Shown here in pieces: positions 19,304 through 28,847 of a DNA stretch of 40,372 bases. The stretch is from Nitrospirales bacterium. GTDB lineage: Bacteria; Nitrospirota; Nitrospiria; Nitrospirales; UBA8639. The notes beneath the pieces were generated by a model that worked only from the letters and a program-made list of their open reading frames with translations, did no database searches and was not told where the DNA came from. The stretch is from the NCBI GenBank assembly GCA_009377845.1, contig WHTE01000014.1, positions 1 through 40,372 of the forward strand, given 5' to 3'. Numbering within the stretch: position 1 is the stretch's first letter; each line of letters opens with the position of its first letter. The translations under genes were made by a program, and so were the position numbers.

Positions 19304-19327
19304 ATATCAGGAAGGAGGCATGATGCC

Positions 19328-19645
19328 ATGACGATACAGGGCCTTGATCCCAGTGGAGAACTGGGGAGACTGTTTTTTCAAGTTCAATCCAAAAATATTC
19401 ATGCGCAGGAACCAACCCCATTACAGACTACTCCACGTCATTCATCTGTTGACGCGGTGGATCTTTCCGTTTTGGCGCAGGAAATACGGGACTATTCTTC
19501 TCGTGCGTCCCAGTTTCCTGAGCTCAGAATGGATAAAATTCAGCGTATTCAGCAGGGCCTGGAGTCAGGGGCTGAATTGGCGACATCAGGTCAGTTGGCG
19601 GAGGCCATTACCCGGGAGACGATTCTTAACTCGTTGGGTTCATAA
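19328..19645 (+). CDS. flgM: anti-sigma28 factor FlgM
   Basis: VDAVDLSVLAQEIRDYSSRASQFPELRMDKIQRIQQGLESGAELATSGQLAEAITRETI; upstream of flgN/flgK. Confidence 0.85.
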   Translation: MTIQGLDPSGELGRLFFQVQSKNIHAQEPTPLQTTPRHSSVDAVDLSVLAQEIRDYSSRASQFPELRMDKIQRIQQGLESGAELATSGQLAEAITRETILNSLGS

Positions 19646-19678
19646 TCATTCGCTGTTCATGAAGGGAATGGCTGTTCG

Positions 19679-20176
19679 ATGAATCATCCCCAATCAGCGT
19701 CGTGGGAGCGACTTCTGGTCATGTTGACCGAGGCCCAATCGTTGTTTCAGCGCTATGTTGGTTTGCTTGCTCATGAAGAGCGCACCCTACGCATCATGGA
19801 TCGGCAAGGACTGACCGAGGTGAACAACCAAAAAGAACAAGTTTTGGATGCGATGTGCCGATTAGAACAGCAGGTTGAGAGAGAGCTTCAACAGCTTGTC
19901 GGATCTCACATCCACGAGTCTGTTAGGAGTTGGTTGAAGAAGGCTCAGGATCCACGCGCGCAATCGGCGCATGGCATGCTGATTGAACTTCTTCGATTGG
20001 CGCGCACCATACAGGACCAAGGCAAAAAGAATGAAACCTTGATTCGTCGAATCCAGCACAGCGTCCGTGAGGCGATGCATTTCATCTATACAGGGTTGGG
20101 AACGGGTCCGGTGTATCAGGAATCCGGGACATTAAATTTTCCTTCGGTTCCAAGTTCGGTCCATCTCCAGGGATAG
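19679..20176 (+). CDS. flgN: flagellar export chaperone FlgN
   Basis: Helical 165-aa protein between flgM and flgK with EERTLRIMDRQGLTEVNNQKEQVLDAMCRLEQQ. Confidence 0.8.
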   Translation: MNHPQSASWERLLVMLTEAQSLFQRYVGLLAHEERTLRIMDRQGLTEVNNQKEQVLDAMCRLEQQVERELQQLVGSHIHESVRSWLKKAQDPRAQSAHGMLIELLRLARTIQDQGKKNETLIRRIQHSVREAMHFIYTGLGTGPVYQESGTLNFPSVPSSVHLQG

Positions 20177-20183
20177 GAGACCT

Positions 20184-21830
20184 ATGGCGGGCATCAGCCA
20201 CATCTTTAATATCGCCCGCTCCGGGATTCAGGCCCACCAACAGGGTCTGGCGACCACTGCCCATAACATTACCAATATCGATACCAAGGGCTATTCCCGG
20301 CAGGAAGTCGTTCTTGAATCCAAACGGCCAGCCGAAGGGACAATTGGGAGCGGGGTGCAGGTTGGTGCGATTCGCCGGACCGTCGATACTTTTCTGGAGA
20401 ACCAATTGACTGCCGTTAATGAAGACCTGGGATTTATTACCGCCAGGAATAATTTCCTGGTTCAAACCGACGGGATTTTTTCGGAAACGGAACACTCCGG
20501 CGTGTCTCATAGTGTCACGGAGTTCTTTAACGCCTTGCGAGATGTCGCCACAAACCCGGAAAGTGCCATTCAACGCTCCGTGCTTCTGGCAAAAGCCGGA
20601 TCTCTTTCAGATGCGTTTGTGACCCAAGCGCAAGCCTTGAATCAGATACGGGTAGATGCCGATGGGGAAATCAATCGTCATGTTGAGACCATTAACGGGT
20701 TAGCGGTACGGATTGCGTCGTTGAATGATGAAATTTTTAAAGCGGAATCCAGTGGACGTGAAGCGCCGGATTTACGGGACCAACGAGGGGTCCTCATGAA
20801 TGAATTGGCGGAGTTAGTCGATATTGAGCAGGTGACCCTGAGGGATGGCATTGGAATCAATGTCGGTGGGCAACTGTTAGTAGCTGGCAATCATGCGAAT
20901 GCGCTGTCGACTCAACCGGACCCGGACAACCCCCCGCTGAATAATGTGACGTTCGTGCGCAGTGACGGGAGTGAGTTTTCAATTTCCGATAAAATTCATG
21001 GAGGGAAAATCGGCGGATTACTCCTCCTGCGGGATGGGAATATTGTGGCATTCCAAGACCGGGTCGATCGATTGGCCGCCGTCCTGGTCAATGAGTTTAA
21101 TCAACAGCATCAGTCTGGATATGCGTTGGATGGCACCACGAATAATGCGTTTTTTTCCGCGCTAGCTCCCCCAGCCCCTCTGGCTAGTGACCGGAATACC
21201 GGGAGCGTCATTGGCAGCTCGGTGACTATTGCGGATCCTACCCTTGTGACTTTTCAGAATTATGAAGTGCAGTTTACGGGGGCCTCGGCTTATTCCGTGG
21301 TGAATACGGAAACAGGAGCGGCCGTGACGTCCGGTGCGTATACCTCCGGATCGCCCATCAGTTTTGACGGGTTGGATGTCGTGATCACCGGCACGCCGGC
21401 GGCAGGAGATTTGTTGTATGTGAATGCTCAAAAAGGCGCGGCCCAACAATTTGGGGTGGCACTGTCCACGACCGACAAGATCGCGGCGGCTTCCACGGCG
21501 GCAGGGATCCCAGGAGATAACACCAATGCGTTGGCTCTGGTGGCCATTCATACGAATCGGCAGGGTGATCTTGGGAATGTGACTCTCAATGATTACCACA
21601 CGATTACGATTGGGGATGTCGGGAGTGCCACCCGGGAATCGAACTTGGCGTTAATGAGTAAAAACCTTGAGGCCGATCAATTGACGGCCTTGCGAGAAGG
21701 TGTCTCTGGTGTGTCATTGGATGAGGAATTGACCAATCTGCTCAGTTTTCAGCGATCATTCGAAGCCTCCGCCCGGATGATTACGGTCGCTGATGAATTG
21801 ATGCAGACCATCTTGGCGATGGGTCGGTAA
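20184..21830 (+). CDS. flgK: flagellar hook-associated protein FlgK
   Basis: IFNIARSGIQAHQQGLATTAHNITNIDTKGYSRQEVVLES..GVQVGAIRRTVDTFLENQL..VSLDEELTNLLSFQRSFEASARMITVADELMQTIL. Confidence 0.96.
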   Translation: MAGISHIFNIARSGIQAHQQGLATTAHNITNIDTKGYSRQEVVLESKRPAEGTIGSGVQVGAIRRTVDTFLENQLTAVNEDLGFITARNNFLVQTDGIFSETEHSGVSHSVTEFFNALRDVATNPESAIQRSVLLAKAGSLSDAFVTQAQALNQIRVDADGEINRHVETINGLAVRIASLNDEIFKAESSGREAPDLRDQRGVLMNELAELVDIEQVTLRDGIGINVGGQLLVAGNHANALSTQPDPDNPPLNNVTFVRSDGSEFSISDKIHGGKIGGLLLLRDGNIVAFQDRVDRLAAVLVNEFNQQHQSGYALDGTTNNAFFSALAPPAPLASDRNTGSVIGSSVTIADPTLVTFQNYEVQFTGASAYSVVNTETGAAVTSGAYTSGSPISFDGLDVVITGTPAAGDLLYVNAQKGAAQQFGVALSTTDKIAAASTAAGIPGDNTNALALVAIHTNRQGDLGNVTLNDYHTITIGDVGSATRESNLALMSKNLEADQLTALREGVSGVSLDEELTNLLSFQRSFEASARMITVADELMQTILAMGR

Positions 21831-21893
21831 CGGTGTTGAGACTGGTGGGATTGATGAAAGAGCGAGGTAAGTGGACTACAAGAGGGCAAGCCT

Positions 21894-23045
21894 ATGCGTG
21901 TGACTGATCGCCAACAAGTTGATGCCCTGATCACGGCCATTCGAGGTCTTCGAGGAAATATTTTTGATCGCAATGAGCAAATTGCTTCAGGAAAGCGTGT
22001 GAATCGTCCTTCGGATGATCCTGCGGCAGCCGAACGGATCAATCAATTTCGGAATGTCTTGCGGACGACCGAACGACGCTTGGCTACCGTGAATGAGGGG
22101 GTGGGGCGGCTCAATTTATCCGATAGCGTCCTGGAGACTGCCGGGAACACGTTACAGCGGGCCAAGGAATTGGCCATTCAGATGCGAAACGATACCAATA
22201 CTGCCGTGGAACGCCGGAATGCGGCTCAAGAAGTTCAACAACTTATGTTGAGTTTGGCCGGTATTGCGAATACCCAACTCAACGGTCGATTTCTGTTTGC
22301 GGGCAGTCAGACTCACACAGAACCGTTTGTGTTGGGATCGGCAACGGGATCTGCCGGCACGGTCAATGCGGGAAGCGCGGCCATTGCCGTCTCGGTCGCG
22401 ACAGCCACGGACTTACAACCGGATTCGTATCAAATCCAATTTACGTCTTCGACACAATTCGATGTGCTGAATCTCACGACCAATCAAGTTGTGTCATCAG
22501 GGAATACCTATGTGTCCGGGACCGCGTTCTCGTTTGATGGATTGGATGTGACCCTGACTGATGGGGGTGGACCGCCTATCGCTGGAGATCAATTTTTTGT
22601 CCGGGTCGGGTATGTCTATCAAGGGGATGGAGCTGCGATCGATGTGGAAATTGGTGATGGCCGGACGGTGGAGACCAATGTGACAGGAAGCCAGGTGTTT
22701 TCCGGGCCAACAGTCGATCTGTTTCAAAACCTTCAGAACTTTCACCAGGCCTTGGTGATCAATGATGTTGAGGGAATCCAAGCGGCCATCGGGCAATTTG
22801 ATCAATCCTTATCACAGGTCACGGATGCCAGGGCCAATATCGGTGCCCTGGTCAATCGTCTGGATACGATCAAGGACGGCTTAGACTTGTTGAGCGTGAA
22901 TACCCAAACTCTCCGGTCGAATTTCGAGGATGCCGATTTCGCTCAAGTGGCTTCTGATTTAGCCACCTTGCAAAATACTCTTGAAGCCTCTATGGCCACT
23001 CTCGCGCGACAATTTGAGACGAATTTGTTGAATTTTATCCGGTAG
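21894..23045 (+). CDS. flgL: flagellar hook-associated protein FlgL
   Basis: EQIASGKRVNRPSDDPAAAERINQFRNVLRTTERRLATVNEGVGRLNLSDSVLETAGNTLQRAKELAIQMRN; after flgK. Confidence 0.94.
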   Translation: MRVTDRQQVDALITAIRGLRGNIFDRNEQIASGKRVNRPSDDPAAAERINQFRNVLRTTERRLATVNEGVGRLNLSDSVLETAGNTLQRAKELAIQMRNDTNTAVERRNAAQEVQQLMLSLAGIANTQLNGRFLFAGSQTHTEPFVLGSATGSAGTVNAGSAAIAVSVATATDLQPDSYQIQFTSSTQFDVLNLTTNQVVSSGNTYVSGTAFSFDGLDVTLTDGGGPPIAGDQFFVRVGYVYQGDGAAIDVEIGDGRTVETNVTGSQVFSGPTVDLFQNLQNFHQALVINDVEGIQAAIGQFDQSLSQVTDARANIGALVNRLDTIKDGLDLLSVNTQTLRSNFEDADFAQVASDLATLQNTLEASMATLARQFETNLLNFIR

Positions 23046-23116
23046 GAAGTTAGGCCATTCCTTTATCATTCGACGATACGAGTTCTCAGCACCAACCAAT
23101 TCCTCACGAGACACCG

Positions 23117-24088
23117 ATGCGAATTCTTGTTGTTGATGATGATCCCCTCACCCTTCATATGGTGGTGTATCGATTGCGTCAGTGGGGGCATGATGTCATT
23201 TCTTGTACCGATGGGGATACCGCGTGGAAAGTGCTAGAAAGGGGACCCGTGCCAAATGTGGCAATTCTGGATTGGATGATGCCGGGTATCGACGGCCCGG
23301 AACTCTGTCAGAGAGTCCGTGGACGCAGCGATTGGCCTTATATGTATATTGTCATGTTGACGGGGCGGAATAATTCAGAGGATCTTATCGCCGGACTGGA
23401 CGCGGGAGCGGATGATTATCTCACAAAGCCCTTTCATTTAGGCGAATTGGACGCCCGTTTACGAGCGGGAAAGCGCATCGTCGACTTGCAAAATGAACTG
23501 ATTTCAGCTCGAGAAACACTTCGCATTCAGGCTATGCAGGATCCCTTGACCCAAATCCTCAATCATGGCGCCATTATGGATACGCTGTTGCGGGAAATCG
23601 ATCGCGCCTATCGTGAGCACCAACCCTTGAGTCTTATTCTGGCTGACTTGGATGGATTTAAGAATGTGAACGATTCGTATGGGCATGTGGTGGGTGACCG
23701 AGTCCTCGTTGAGGTGGCCCGACGGATGCGTCATTGTTTGCGGTCGTATGATGCCATCGGCAGGTATGGCGGTGAAGAATTTCTCATGGTGTTGCCCAAT
23801 AGTGAGGCCACACAAGCGGTTCGGCTGGCTGAACGCATTCGAGTGGCGGTTTCCCAGGAACCTTTTCGATTCCGAAATTTGGATTTAACCGTGACGGTTA
23901 GTCAGGGAGTAACCACCTGGACCGAACCCTATCCCATTCCGATTGAACGACTGATCCAGTCCGCGGACGGTGCGTTGTATTTAGTAAAAAATAGCGGACG
24001 GAATGGCGTGGAGTACGCGCGCTTTGACGTGCATGCGGAAGACGCCTATTCGCCCATCACGACTTTGCCAACAACGTCCAAGCAATAA
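23117..24088 (+). CDS. response regulator with GGDEF domain (diguanylate cyclase)
   Basis: Receiver (RILVVDDDPLTLHMVVYRL..LDWMMPGIDG..LTKPFHLGEL) + GGDEF (ILADLDGFKNVNDSYGHVVGDRVL..IGRYGGEEFLMVLP). Confidence 0.95.
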   Translation: MRILVVDDDPLTLHMVVYRLRQWGHDVISCTDGDTAWKVLERGPVPNVAILDWMMPGIDGPELCQRVRGRSDWPYMYIVMLTGRNNSEDLIAGLDAGADDYLTKPFHLGELDARLRAGKRIVDLQNELISARETLRIQAMQDPLTQILNHGAIMDTLLREIDRAYREHQPLSLILADLDGFKNVNDSYGHVVGDRVLVEVARRMRHCLRSYDAIGRYGGEEFLMVLPNSEATQAVRLAERIRVAVSQEPFRFRNLDLTVTVSQGVTTWTEPYPIPIERLIQSADGALYLVKNSGRNGVEYARFDVHAEDAYSPITTLPTTSKQ

Positions 24089-24090
24089 GT

Positions 24091-26445
24091 ATGGCGTCCA
24101 TTCTTGTCATTAACGATGATCCGGTTCAACTCCATCTCCTCGCGAGTTTACTCGAGCAGGAATATTTTGAGGTGATTCGATTTGTCTGCTCCGAAAAAGC
24201 CTGGCGGTGGCTTCAAGAAGGACATGTGCCGGATGCGATTGTGCTCGATCTCCATATGCCGGGGATCAGTGGATGGCGCTTTTGTGAGTTGCTTCATTCC
24301 CATTTTGGGTCAGGGAAGCAGGTGCCTCCTGTCCTTGCTGTTTCCGCCACGTATACCGGAGTCGATGCTCAAAATATCTTGAGGGATATGGGGGCTTCGG
24401 CATTTCTTTCACTCCCTGCGGAGCCAAAGCACTTTCGCCAACAGGTTCGCCGTCTTGTGGAATGTCCCCCCCCTCCTCAGGGCCCTCATATCTGGATGGT
24501 TTCGTCGAATGAGTCGGAAATTCAACGGATTCACCATGTGTTTGCGGAGCGCGGTTGGCAGGTCGTGGGATGGCAGAGTGGTGAACAGGTTCAAGCTGCG
24601 TCGAATCCTGTGTCTCCCGATATTGTGATTATTGAAGACCCCCTGCCAGATAGGGTGAGTGAAGACTTTGCGGTCTGGTGCAAACGACAATTTCCTCACA
24701 CGATGTGTATCGTACTTGGGGTCGATCCCACTCAACGAAGAACTTTTTCCGATGCGATATACGTGGATGCGTATATGCCGAAGGGGTGTGACCCTCTGAA
24801 TCTCATTTCGTTGTGTGAAAAAGGGCGATGGGAACGTGCTCTCTCTCGAGTGGAACATTTGCTAGATGTTCGGACGGATGATCTAAAGGAATCTGAAGCC
24901 CAATTTAAAGGGCTGTTCGAAACTCTTCCCGATGTCTTGGTGATTTATGATCATCAGGGAATGATGACGCACGTCAATGCCGTCGGAGCCCAGCAGTTGG
25001 GCTTTTCCCCGGATGCGTTGGAGGGGAAGGCCCTTTCCCTGATCCGACCTGAGGTATTGGTTGAACGATCGATCACCACGATGACAGGAGCCGGTGGCGG
25101 AGTCCCGAAATGGGAGGAAACTGTTCTCCGTAAGAAAAACGGTACTGTTCTTCCGGTAGAGATGATGGAACGGGTGGTCCGCTTTCAAGGGCAACGCCAG
25201 ACCCTCTTGGTTGCTCGCGATTTGACGGCCCGGAAGAACATGGAACATGAGAATGCGACGCTTGAACAGCAGCTGCGGCAAGTGCAAAAAATGGAAGCTA
25301 TCGGTCGATTAGCCTCCGGCGTGGCCCACGATATGAACAATATTTTGACGGCGATCTTGGCTCATGCCAGTTTAGTCAAGGTGCGGGCTGAGGCCGGTCA
25401 TCCCTTGTGGATGGCAGGGGATGTGATTGAAAAAGCCGTTCGCCGTGGGAAAGAACTGACCTCCCAACTCTTGGGGTTTGCCCGGCAGGGCAAGCATCAT
25501 CATGTCGCCGTGGATATTCATGAGGTGATTCAGGAAGTGATCGGGTTGCTCGGAAGGACGATCAATAAAACAATCGTTTTTCAAGCGGATCTGTCGGCCG
25601 CGAAGCCCTGTGTGGTCGGAGATCCCAGTCAATTATATCAGATTCTGATGAATTTAGCCGCGAATGCCTGTGATGCGATGGGGGACAGTGGGGAACTCAT
25701 TGTGCAGACCGCTAATGAATGTGTCACTCCTGAACAAGCCTCGCATGTGCCGGGACTGCACGCCGGAGACTATGTGCTGATTCGGGTCACCGATACCGGC
25801 TCGGGAATTCCACCAGAAATTCAAGGGCAAATTTTCGAGCCGTTTTTCACGACGAAGGAGCAAGGGCAGGGGACTGGGATGGGATTGGCTATGGTGTATG
25901 GCATCGTGAAAAATCATCGTGGGTATATTGGGGTGACCAGTTCCCTTGGGGGTGGTACGACGATGTGTGTTTATCTTCCTTCTGCACCGTATGTGGCACC
26001 CAAGTCAAAATCTGTGCCGACGAATGAGCCTTCTCACGGATCAGGACATATTTTGGTTGTCGATGATGAGAAAGATGTTGCGGAGGCGGCTCAGGCCATT
26101 CTGGAGTATTTGGGTTACCATGTGACTGTGGTGTTGAATGGGAAGGAGGCGGTGAACTTCTGCCAAGATTCAGATATTCCCGTGGATGTCGTCCTGTTGG
26201 ACATGGTGATGACCGACATGTCGGGGGCGGAATGTTTTGCGCAATTACGAGCGATTCGACCAGATGTCAAAGTGATCCTGTGTACCGGCTATGATCGAAA
26301 CCATGCTGTACAAGATCTCCTCAACCAAGGCGTGGCCGGTTTTATTCAAAAACCCTATGACTTAGACGAATTGGCACAAGTCTGCACCCTCGTCATGAAA
26401 GACGGGATGCAGGTTGAGACCTGTTTAACTGGAGCGTCGTCCTAG
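24091..26445 (+). CDS. hybrid sensor histidine kinase (REC, degenerate REC, PAS, HisKA, HATPase, REC)
   Basis: ILVINDDPVQLHLL..LDLHMPGISG; PAS (FETLPDVLVIYDHQGMMTHVN); GRLASGVAHDMNNILTAILAHA; DTGSGIPPEIQGQIFEPFFTTKEQGQGTGMGLAMVYGIVKNH; C-terminal ILVVDDEKDV..LLDMVMTDMSG. Confidence 0.94.
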   Translation: MASILVINDDPVQLHLLASLLEQEYFEVIRFVCSEKAWRWLQEGHVPDAIVLDLHMPGISGWRFCELLHSHFGSGKQVPPVLAVSATYTGVDAQNILRDMGASAFLSLPAEPKHFRQQVRRLVECPPPPQGPHIWMVSSNESEIQRIHHVFAERGWQVVGWQSGEQVQAASNPVSPDIVIIEDPLPDRVSEDFAVWCKRQFPHTMCIVLGVDPTQRRTFSDAIYVDAYMPKGCDPLNLISLCEKGRWERALSRVEHLLDVRTDDLKESEAQFKGLFETLPDVLVIYDHQGMMTHVNAVGAQQLGFSPDALEGKALSLIRPEVLVERSITTMTGAGGGVPKWEETVLRKKNGTVLPVEMMERVVRFQGQRQTLLVARDLTARKNMEHENATLEQQLRQVQKMEAIGRLASGVAHDMNNILTAILAHASLVKVRAEAGHPLWMAGDVIEKAVRRGKELTSQLLGFARQGKHHHVAVDIHEVIQEVIGLLGRTINKTIVFQADLSAAKPCVVGDPSQLYQILMNLAANACDAMGDSGELIVQTANECVTPEQASHVPGLHAGDYVLIRVTDTGSGIPPEIQGQIFEPFFTTKEQGQGTGMGLAMVYGIVKNHRGYIGVTSSLGGGTTMCVYLPSAPYVAPKSKSVPTNEPSHGSGHILVVDDEKDVAEAAQAILEYLGYHVTVVLNGKEAVNFCQDSDIPVDVVLLDMVMTDMSGAECFAQLRAIRPDVKVILCTGYDRNHAVQDLLNQGVAGFIQKPYDLDELAQVCTLVMKDGMQVETCLTGASS

Positions 26446-26534
26446 CCAAATGAGCCTTTTGAGACATGACTCGGAGGCTTTGCAAGTCGCCAGGATGAGG
26501 AGGGCCCATTGAATATTTTGGAGAAGATGCCATT

Positions 26535-27011
26535 ATGAAGATTCAGACCAGTCGATTTGGAATACTGGATGTGTCGGACGAAACGCTGTTGATCTTTCCT
26601 TCTGGACTTGTGGGGTTTCCTGCTTTTCGACGGTTTGTGGTGCTTGACGCAGCAGAGGATTCCGACTATCAATGGCTCCAGTCGGTCGATGAGCCAAGCT
26701 TGGCGGTTGTGATTGTGGACGTGCATCTTTTGCAACCGGAATTTCGCATAGATGTCCCCGATGAAGGATTGGCGGAACTGGACATGACCCAAACAGATCC
26801 AATCTCAATCATGGCTGTGGTGACGATCCCTTCCGGGGAGCCAAATCAAGCCACCGCGAATCTTCGTGCCCCCCTGGTTGTGAATTTACGAACGCGAAAG
26901 GGAAAGCAAATGATTCTCCATGAATCGATTCCCTTACGATATCCCTTACTTCCGGCTCCTGCTGAGTCCAAATCCGACCATGAAGTTGTGAGAGAGCCGG
27001 CATCGGTTTAA
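26535..27011 (+). CDS. fliW: flagellar assembly factor FliW
   Basis: MKIQTSRFGILDVSDETLLIFPSGLVGFPAFRRFVVLD..WLQSVDEPSLAVVIVDVHL..VVTIPSGEPNQATANLRAPLVVNLRTRKGKQ. Confidence 0.94.
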   Translation: MKIQTSRFGILDVSDETLLIFPSGLVGFPAFRRFVVLDAAEDSDYQWLQSVDEPSLAVVIVDVHLLQPEFRIDVPDEGLAELDMTQTDPISIMAVVTIPSGEPNQATANLRAPLVVNLRTRKGKQMILHESIPLRYPLLPAPAESKSDHEVVREPASV

Positions 27012-27120
27012 TAGATACGAACACATCATTTACAAGACAGGACAATCAGAGCGTGATCCATTTATAACGGAAGAGATTTTCTCCACTAACGGGTTTCACA
27101 AAAAAGCCAAGGAAGGCACC

Positions 27121-27372
27121 ATGCTCATACTCACCAGAAAGATCGATGAAGCCATTCGATTGGGAGAAGATATCCGTATTGTTCTCGTCCAAATTAAAGG
27201 AGGCCAGGTTCGCCTCGGAATTGAATGCCCTCCCCATGTTCGCGTCCTTCGTGAAGAATTGTACGAAGCCGTCCGCCGAGAAAACCTCAATGCCTTGTCA
27301 GCAGATCCTGCACACATTCAAGCTCTTCCTAAAGGGATAAAATCGTCATCAAAGCAGATCGAATCAAAATAG
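27121..27372 (+). CDS. csrA: carbon storage regulator / translational repressor CsrA
   Basis: MLILTRKIDEAIRLGEDIRIVLVQIKGGQVRLGIECPPHVRVLREELYEAV. Confidence 0.96.
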   Translation: MLILTRKIDEAIRLGEDIRIVLVQIKGGQVRLGIECPPHVRVLREELYEAVRRENLNALSADPAHIQALPKGIKSSSKQIESK

Positions 27373-27395
27373 ACGAGAATTTATACCTCCTTAGG

Positions 27396-28461
27396 TTCTA
27401 ACTCCAAGTGCAACACTTTAGGCCATAGTCGGCTAAGGTGTTGCCATGCCAAAGAACTCGTATACACACATGAGTTTCGAAGAACGTGAGACCTTGAGCC
27501 TGGGCCTGTCTCAGGTGCAGTCGCTGAGAACGATGGCGGCAATTTTGGGGCGATCGCCCAGCAGCATGAGCCGCGAGTGTGCCCGCAACACCACCCGGGG
27601 GCACCCGTATCGTGCCTGTACGGCGCACAGCTTGGCCGCTGTCCGGAGTCGTCGCCCACGGCGGCCGCGCAAACTGCTGGATCCCTGGTTGTGGCGCTAT
27701 GTCCGAACAGGCTTGACCCGTTGGGTGCTCGCCTGAACAGATTGCTGGACGGCTCCGTCGCGAGTATCCTGACGACATGCGGAAACGCCTGTCGGCCGAA
27801 ACCATCTATGTGGCACTGTACGTGCTGCCGCGCGGAACCCTGCGTAGCGAACGGTTGACCGCGCTGCGTCAGGCGCGCAAAGTGCGCCGGCCTCGAGCGC
27901 GGGGCAGAGACCGACGTGGTCAGATTCCCAATATGACGCCCATTGCTGAGCGTCCCGCGGAGGTCGCGGGACGTACCGTGCCGGGCCACTGGGAGGGTGA
28001 CTTGATTAAGGGAGCTCGAAATGGGTCGGCTATCGGGAGCCTTGTAGAGCGCACGTCGCGCCTGGTGATCCTGGCACGGCTTGATGGGACCGATGCGGGG
28101 AGTGCCCGACAGGGATTTACCAGAAAGTTTCAGCATGTGCCGGCCCCGCTGCGCCAAACTTTGACCTATGATCGGGGGAAAGAGATGGCCGAACACGAGC
28201 GCTTGGCGCGACGACTCGCCATCCGGGTGTTCTTTGCCGATCCACATAGCCCGTGGCAACGGGGGACAAACGAGAACACGAATGGGCTGCTCCGCCAGTA
28301 TTTGCCGAAAGGCACCGACTTGTCGGGGTACACTCAGCGCGAACTCAATACCATCGCCCATCGGTTGAATACCCGACCCAGAAAATGTCTCAAGTGGGCC
28401 ACGCCTCTGGAGGTATTTACGCAACTGCGTCATCATTCACCTGTTGCACTTGGAACTTGAA
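27396..28461 (+). mobile_element. IS30-family insertion sequence
   Basis: Terminal inverted repeats with perfect 13-bp core TCCAAGTGCAACA (27403-27415) / TGTTGCACTTGGA (28442-28454) flanking an IS30-type transposase; exact outer boundaries approximate, no clear target duplication. Confidence 0.85.
27446..28460 (+). pseudogene. IS30-family transposase, frameshifted
   Basis: N-terminal ORF 27446-27736 and C-terminal ORF 27777-28460 are in different frames; the frame of the second continues upstream as VGCSPEQIAGRLRREYPDDMRKRLSAETIY, so one extra base near 27712-27730 splits one transposase. DDE region: VPGHWEGDLIKG, TYDRGKEMAEHE, FFADPHSPWQRGTNENTNGLLRQYLPKG. Confidence 0.85.
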
Positions 28462-28847
28462 ACCGCCCTCTTTAAAATATCTTCTTCTGGCTTTCTTGCT
28501 TAAAAATTAGGTACCGGGTGAAGTAGAGTCCGGTTCGCATTCAGTCGTTTTCTCACTCCCATAGGACGATAATTTCCTATTCAAAGGGAAAATTTTACCT
28601 CGTTTTTCTATCTCCTAATGCCGGCGAAGATGCGTTAAGCCCTCCAAAGGTCATTTGGTCAAGGTGGTTTCTGCGATGTAATGGCATAAAACTTGAAACT
28701 CTCACCACAGGAATGCAAAATTTTGTGGAGTGATGGAAAACTCCATAAGTGGATTGGCGCCGATGGACTTTACACCAATGGAGTTCACCTAAGAGAAAAT
28801 GGGTTTGAAAGTATTGGTCCATAAATATCAGGAGTAGAAGTCCACCT

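Noticed and set aside
27381-28436. 351-aa minus-strand ORF
   Set aside because: Exactly antisense to the IS30 transposase; composition is that of a mirrored high-GC frame, not a recognisable protein
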